DNA of 9,384 bases from an uncultured Bacilli bacterium (GTDB taxonomy: Bacteria > Bacillota_I > Bacilli_A > RF39 > UBA660). The DNA lies in the NCBI GenBank assembly GCA_944372275.1, contig CALVYO010000047.1:1-9384 (forward strand), read 5' to 3'. Under the pieces are notes generated by a model. The model worked only from the letters and a program-made list of their open reading frames with translations. It made no database searches and was not told where the DNA came from. Below, piece after piece: positions 5,513-9,384 of the stretch. The first letter of the stretch is position 1. Each line of letters opens with the position of its first letter. The position numbers were made by a program, and so were the translations under genes.

Positions 5513-6841
5513 TTAATAGTACTTAAGTATTATATCACACTTTTCGGATTTTTCTTTACAAAATTTAGATTTTTTTAATCCAGGTAACCACACTATATTG
5601 TCATCACTATCACATACAATAGGCCATAGTTCTCTATCTTTACTAGAAACTTTACAATCAATAAAAATATCAGATATTTTTTTTCTACCTAACATTCCTT
5701 TAACAGTCATTTTATCGCCATCATGACGATTACGAACATACAAAGGTAATTTAATTGACTTAGAATCAAGTCTACATATATTATTATCATCTAATTTAGA
5801 AGATTTTATTACCTCAATATTTTTACCATTAGGTAAATTTAAGTAGTCTTCAATTTGAATTTCATAAATATCATTTTTTAAATTTAATTTACTTAATTCC
5901 AATGTATTATATGATTTTATAGCTTGAATATTATTAGGTAAATGGATTGTAGCATTTGGTTTGTTAGATAAAATTAAATTATAAATAATTTCACAATGCT
6001 TATCAGAAATCAACATCAAATCATCTTGATATATTTTTTCCAACATCATATAAATTATTTTTTCTTGAATTAATTTTTCTTGTTTTAAAAATTCTTCAAT
6101 ATTTAAAACATTATCAGGACATATCTTATTATATTTTTTATTTACTTGTTTATCAATATAATCATTATATTCTAATAAAGTTTTACTAAATTTATAAAAT
6201 TTTTCATGAACCATTTTATCTTCTTTTTTAAATTCAGGTACAATATATTTTCTAAATCTATTTCTTGTATAAACATCTTTAGTATTAGAAGAATCTAACA
6301 TATATTTAATTTTATTTTTATTTAAGTAAGCATATATTTCATCTTTGGTATAATGAATCAATGGTCTTATTATTGTATAATTATCCATTTTAACTATTTC
6401 TGAAAAACCACTATATCCTCTTAAAGTAGAACCTCTTACTATTCTCATTAAAATTGTTTCAATTAAATCATCAGCATGATGTGCCGTAAAAATATATTTA
6501 GCATTGTATTTTTTAGCCAGTTTACCAAAATAATTATATCTTATACTTCGCGCTTCATTGTGAAAATTATCATCACCATATTCTTCAATAACCATTGTTT
6601 CAAATATAACACTATTATGCTTACAGTAATCACTCACAAATTTTTGTTCTTCGAATTGTCCTTTTCTACCAGTATTATGGTTAACATGGGCACATATTAT
6701 TTGCAAATCTAATGCTTTTTTTAATCTAATTAATATATGTAATAAAGCCATAGAGTCTGGTCCACCAGATACTCCTACTATGACAGCGTCACCATATTTT
6801 AATCTAATATTATTTAATAAATAATCATAAACTTTATCCAT
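5513..6841 (-). CDS. tilS: tRNA(Ile)-lysidine synthetase TilS
   Basis: A 442-residue enzyme that uses ATP to attach lysine to cytidine 34 of the CAU-anticodon tRNA-Ile, so that it reads AUA, an essential step in an AT-rich genome. The N-type PP-loop ATPase motif SGGPDS is at residues 25-30 and the family motif AHHADDLIET at 120-129. The C-terminal TilS domain (about 365-442) shows RNRHDGD, GRKKISDIFID and the VWLPGLKKSKF end. Length is normal. The start is supported by GGTGA at 6848-6852, six bases before the ATG. It is the first gene of a two-gene unit with ftsH; its promoter is tucked into the preceding gene's terminator. Confidence 0.96.
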   Translation of the reverse strand: MDKVYDYLLNNIRLKYGDAVIVGVSGGPDSMALLHILIRLKKALDLQIICAHVNHNTGRKGQFEEQKFVSDYCKHNSVIFETMVIEEYGDDNFHNEARSIRYNYFGKLAKKYNAKYIFTAHHADDLIETILMRIVRGSTLRGYSGFSEIVKMDNYTIIRPLIHYTKDEIYAYLNKNKIKYMLDSSNTKDVYTRNRFRKYIVPEFKKEDKMVHEKFYKFSKTLLEYNDYIDKQVNKKYNKICPDNVLNIEEFLKQEKLIQEKIIYMMLEKIYQDDLMLISDKHCEIIYNLILSNKPNATIHLPNNIQAIKSYNTLELSKLNLKNDIYEIQIEDYLNLPNGKNIEVIKSSKLDDNNICRLDSKSIKLPLYVRNRHDGDKMTVKGMLGRKKISDIFIDCKVSSKDRELWPIVCDSDDNIVWLPGLKKSKFCKEKSEKCDIILKYY

Positions 6842-6859
6842 ACTTATTCACCACTATTT

Positions 6860-6888
6860 ATTATATAATAAAAAAAAATAGTAAGCAA
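6860..6888 (-). promoter_or_regulatory. Promoter of the tilS-ftsH unit
   Basis: On the minus strand TATAAT (6860-6865) lies 17 bases after TTGCTT (6883-6888). The -10 box is perfect and the -35 box is weak. The -35 box occupies the loop of the upstream gene's terminator, so terminator and promoter overlap. The predicted leader is about a dozen bases. Confidence 0.55.
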
Positions 6889-6898
6889 CTATTTTTTT
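6870..6898 (-). terminator. Intrinsic terminator of the leucine-rich repeat gene
   Basis: An 11-bp perfect stem pairs 6872-6882 with 6888-6898 around a 5-base loop (AAGCA) and runs into a long T tract on the minus strand (complement of nine A at 6870-6878). It overlaps the TAG stop codon at 6889-6891. An A-tract before the stem makes it look bidirectional, but there is no convergent gene. Confidence 0.8.
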
Positions 6899-9090
6899 AA
6901 ACTATCATATTCTTTTTCTTCTTCAAGATATGAACATATATAACTTTTAATATCAAATAATTCTTTTAATATCATTACATTAACTATCAGTATTGGATTA
7001 TATAATTTTGAATCAAGTCGTTCTTCCTTATATTTTTCAGTTAATTCTTTATAATTATTTTCTTTAACAATTTTCAACCATTTAGAAATAATCTTGTTTA
7101 TTTCTATATTAACTTTATCTGCTTCTGATATTTTCAGTTTTTTAGATAACTTATTTATTTCAATTACTGTTTCATATACTGCACCGCTTACTTCTTTAGC
7201 ATCTTCTCCTTGTATGAATTTTAAACATTGTTCTAATTCATATAATAATTTTCCATTTTTTTCATATTCATAGTAATCTTGCTTTAATGTTTCTAAAAAC
7301 GGAGTCAACTCATTTCTAAATTCTATTTCAATTTCTTTAATAGTTTTTGTTTCTTTATTATTTTTTATATTTTCTATAGATTCATATATTATTGATATAA
7401 AATTGTTTTTTAATTTTTCTATTTTTTTAACATATTTATCTCTATTTTTATCATCTAATTTATTTATAACTAATTGTATATCTTTTAATTCAATGAATTG
7501 ATCATTTTTTACATCGTTTATAATTTGAAAATATGGTTGAACTTTAATATAAATCTTATTATATTTATCATATAATTTAATAATTTTATTTTCTAATTCT
7601 TGCATATAATCAGTTGTTACTAATGTTACAGACAAATCAACTTTAATCATACTACTAATATTTTGCTCAGCTTTATTTAATAAATCATTCATATTGTTAT
7701 ATAAATTAATATTTAATATTTTTGATATTTTTAATATTTCTTGAATTTTATTAGATGCTTCATTATTTGGAATTTCTAATCCATTTAATACATTTTTATA
7801 AATTTTTATTTTTTCTAAATCCTCTATAAATTTTTTTTGATTATTTATATTATTAATTATAGATTTAAGAGCAATAATCAATTGTAATTGAATATTTTTT
7901 AAGCCATTATCTCCTGTTTCTAAAGAAACACTAGGAGTTTCATTCAAATTAAATTGCGGTCTGTTTTTTAAAATATTTTCTTCATATTTTGTCATTATTT
8001 CTTTTAATTGTATTTTTAACTTAATTATTTCATTATAAGATAATTTTTTAATAACACCATTAATTTGATTAATCAATTCAATTGCTTCTTGAGGTAATTT
8101 AAACCTATTAGACAAACTATCAATACTTAATGAAACACTTTGAACATTAACCTCAATTTTTGAATTAAACATATCAATAACATCTATATCTCCATATAAA
8201 TCTATTTTTAGATCAACAAAATTTATTTTTTTAACATTAGGAAAAGAATCATAAATTATTTCTTTATAATAATTCATGTAATCATTGTTTCCACCAATTA
8301 TTATTAACTCTTCTATTTTATCATAAACATCATAAACATTAAGACTTACAAATGTCGAGATAGGAATTACAATATTTGTTAATTGATTCTTTGGAGACTT
8401 ATTACCATATATTCTTCCAAGAAATTTTATTCTTGACAATCTGTTATTTTCAAATGCTCGCTCTCCTATCTTTACTATTCCTTCAGGGAGTTCCATTTCT
8501 GTTAATTGATTTTGGGCAAATGATTCTCTATGTATTATTTTTAATTTTTGTGGGAATTTTATTTTTGATATTTTATTATATGCAAAGGCACTTATACCTA
8601 TTTCTTCCACCTTTTCGGGTATTTCTATTTCTGTCAACCTATTTTTATAAAATGACCATTTAGATATTATTTTTAATCTTTGCGGTAATTTTATTTTTGA
8701 TAATTCATTATCTGCAAAGGCACTTGCACCTATTTCTTCTAAACCATCAGGGAAATCTATTTCCGTTAATCTATTTCCTATAAAAGCATTCATTCCTATT
8801 TTCTTCAAACTATTAGGAAATTTTACTCTTAATATTTTATTATATGCAAAGGCACTTGCACCTATTTCTTGCACGCCTTGTTCTATTATCAAATTATCAA
8901 TATTACCACAATTCCGTAAAAAATTGGCAGGTATACTTTCTAAATTTCCCGATATTATTAAATTTATTTTCTCTAAATTATTTTTTTCACAATAATCTCT
9001 AAAAATTTCTTCTTTTTCTTGAGGATCAATCTTCTCACTATATATTTTTAATGTTCCATAACTTACTTCTTTAATTGGCTTTCCCCACAT
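6889..9090 (-). CDS. BspA-like leucine-rich repeat protein with long helical tail
   Basis: A 733-residue protein of unknown function. Residues 1-74 form an irregular cap (with related hydrophobic strands such as INLIISGNLESIP). Residues 75-228 are seven exact-length 22-residue repeats of the LRR_5/BspA type, with the pattern IG-x-x-AF-x-x-N-x-L-x-x-I-x-x-P. Odd and even repeats differ: odd units read AFAYNK then IKFP, even units NRLTEI. Residues about 240-330 look like degenerate strands, and about 331-733 is Lys/Glu/Ile/Asn-rich and predicted helical or coiled-coil. There is no signal peptide, membrane segment or cell-wall anchor, so it is probably cytoplasmic, unlike many BspA-like surface proteins. 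The start is supported by AGAGGTG at 9096-9102. It begins 30 bases after spoIIR and may be cotranscribed with it. A protein-binding scaffold role is a guess from the fold only. Confidence 0.85.
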   Translation of the reverse strand: MWGKPIKEVSYGTLKIYSEKIDPQEKEEIFRDYCEKNNLEKINLIISGNLESIPANFLRNCGNIDNLIIEQGVQEIGASAFAYNKILRVKFPNSLKKIGMNAFIGNRLTEIDFPDGLEEIGASAFADNELSKIKLPQRLKIISKWSFYKNRLTEIEIPEKVEEIGISAFAYNKISKIKFPQKLKIIHRESFAQNQLTEMELPEGIVKIGERAFENNRLSRIKFLGRIYGNKSPKNQLTNIVIPISTFVSLNVYDVYDKIEELIIIGGNNDYMNYYKEIIYDSFPNVKKINFVDLKIDLYGDIDVIDMFNSKIEVNVQSVSLSIDSLSNRFKLPQEAIELINQINGVIKKLSYNEIIKLKIQLKEIMTKYEENILKNRPQFNLNETPSVSLETGDNGLKNIQLQLIIALKSIINNINNQKKFIEDLEKIKIYKNVLNGLEIPNNEASNKIQEILKISKILNINLYNNMNDLLNKAEQNISSMIKVDLSVTLVTTDYMQELENKIIKLYDKYNKIYIKVQPYFQIINDVKNDQFIELKDIQLVINKLDDKNRDKYVKKIEKLKNNFISIIYESIENIKNNKETKTIKEIEIEFRNELTPFLETLKQDYYEYEKNGKLLYELEQCLKFIQGEDAKEVSGAVYETVIEINKLSKKLKISEADKVNIEINKIISKWLKIVKENNYKELTEKYKEERLDSKLYNPILIVNVMILKELFDIKSYICSYLEEEKEYDSLKK
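8407..8868 (-). repeat. Tandem leucine-rich repeat coding array, 132-base higher-order period
   Basis: Seven 66-base units encode the 22-residue repeats. Similarity is higher between alternate units: TGCAAAGGCACTT recurs with start positions 8581, 8713 and 8845, exactly 132 bases apart. The array therefore appears to have grown by duplication of two-repeat (44-residue) blocks. Confidence 0.85.
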
Positions 9091-9107
9091 ACAAACACCT
9101 CTTGATA

Positions 9108-9116
9108 ATTATAACA
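9108..9116 (-). promoter_or_regulatory. Possible extended -10 promoter of the LRR gene
   Basis: On the minus strand TGTTATAAT (TG, one base, TATAAT) lies in the 30-base gap after spoIIR. No convincing -35 box is visible upstream, inside the spoIIR end. Initiation near 9101 would fall inside the ribosome site AGAGGTG (9096-9102), so read-through from spoIIR is an equally good explanation. Confidence 0.35.
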
Positions 9117-9120
9117 TAAT

Positions 9121-9384
9121 TTATAGGTATTTATCTAATAAATCTTTAACAAATGAAGTATATTCTATTTCAGTACTTTCTTCTGCTTCTAATAAACACA
9201 ATGGAGGAAATAATACACACCACCAATTATCTCCTTTACCTTCTCCTAATGTTATAACTAATGATTCATAATAACCTTCATCATAAGTAATTCCTTTGTA
9301 TTCTTTGCTAGGAAAGTAATTTAATCCAAAATTAATATCATAACCTAATTCATAGTTTAATAACTGTAAAGTCATTTTGACTTC
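9121..9384 (-). CDS. spoIIR: Stage II sporulation protein R, C-terminal part (cut by window edge)
   Basis: Only the last 87 codons are present; the frame is open to the window edge, and the Met codon at 9375 is internal and not the start. The segment GEGKGDNWWCVLFPPLCL is the hallmark C-terminus of SpoIIR, preceded by the family's strand-rich stretch (FPSKEYKGITYDEGYYESL). In Bacillus and Clostridia SpoIIR is made in the forespore, exported to the intermembrane space and triggers SpoIIGA to process pro-sigma-E in the mother cell. Here about 24 residues follow the Cys-containing motif, a modest acidic extension. Its presence implies that the organism, or a recent ancestor, can form endospores. 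The promoter and signal peptide are outside the window. Confidence 0.93.
   Translation of the reverse strand, partial: EVKMTLQLLNYELGYDINFGLNYFPSKEYKGITYDEGYYESLVITLGEGKGDNWWCVLFPPLCLLEAEESTEIEYTSFVKDLLDKYL

Noticed and set aside
6889..9090. LRR protein as a secreted BspA-type adhesin
   Set aside because: No signal peptide, membrane segment or anchoring motif is visible and the N-terminus is hydrophilic.
1..9384. A DGR reverse transcriptase, avd gene or template repeat inside this window
   Set aside because: No frame carries reverse transcriptase motifs, and the invariant end of the variable regions occurs only twice, both within the prepilin gene. The machinery must be elsewhere if it exists.
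1..9384. Mycoplasma-type genetic code with TGA as tryptophan
   Set aside because: Genes are intact under the standard bacterial code, and the Trp codons examined are TGG.

Overview
The window is a low-GC bacterial chromosome segment with all convincing genes on the minus strand. It most likely comes from a Bacillota-type, possibly gut-associated Bacilli/Mollicutes-like lineage. The support is strong AT bias, Shine-Dalgarno starts (one perfect AAGGAGG), sigma-A-like promoters, TGG for Trp with no in-frame TGA, a tilS-ftsH pair and the C-terminus of the sporulation protein SpoIIR. The species cannot be named from the sequence.

Layout, read in the direction of transcription from the right edge. 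The 3' part of spoIIR (9121-9384) is cut by the window edge. Next is a 733-residue protein with seven 22-residue BspA-like leucine-rich repeats and a long helical tail (6889-9090), closed by a strong terminator. Then comes a tilS-ftsH unit (5513-6841, 3541-5499), where the ftsH ribosome binding site abuts the tilS stop codon. FtsH carries an unusual C-terminal Rho_N/SAP-like tail. A 305-base gap (3236-3540) follows. It holds the ftsH terminator, a decayed 54-codon micro-gene broken by a 34-base tandem duplication, an inverted repeat and a consensus promoter. That promoter serves a DUF4143-type ATPase (2042-3235), which ends at its own terminator. The last gene (144-1886) is a 580-residue prepilin-like surface protein.

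The prepilin-like gene is the standout. It contains two 96-base segments (222-317 and 855-950) that are 79/96 identical, sit in the same reading frame, are about 53% GC at least in the copy counted (222-317), and lose similarity abruptly at both ends. Their 17 differences fall 9/6/2 on codon positions 1/2/3, and every one can be explained as an adenine in a common template having been randomised. Three bases beyond the second segment is a perfect 8-bp inverted repeat. This is the signature of variable regions of a diversity-generating retroelement (DGR), with two variable regions in one pilin-like protein. The same gene has a 12-G homopolymer in the part encoding the cleaved leader peptide, where gain or loss of one G causes an almost immediate stop. 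I infer a surface adhesin or pilin with on/off phase variation plus targeted hypermutation. The reverse transcriptase and template repeat are not in this window and must be sought elsewhere in the genome.
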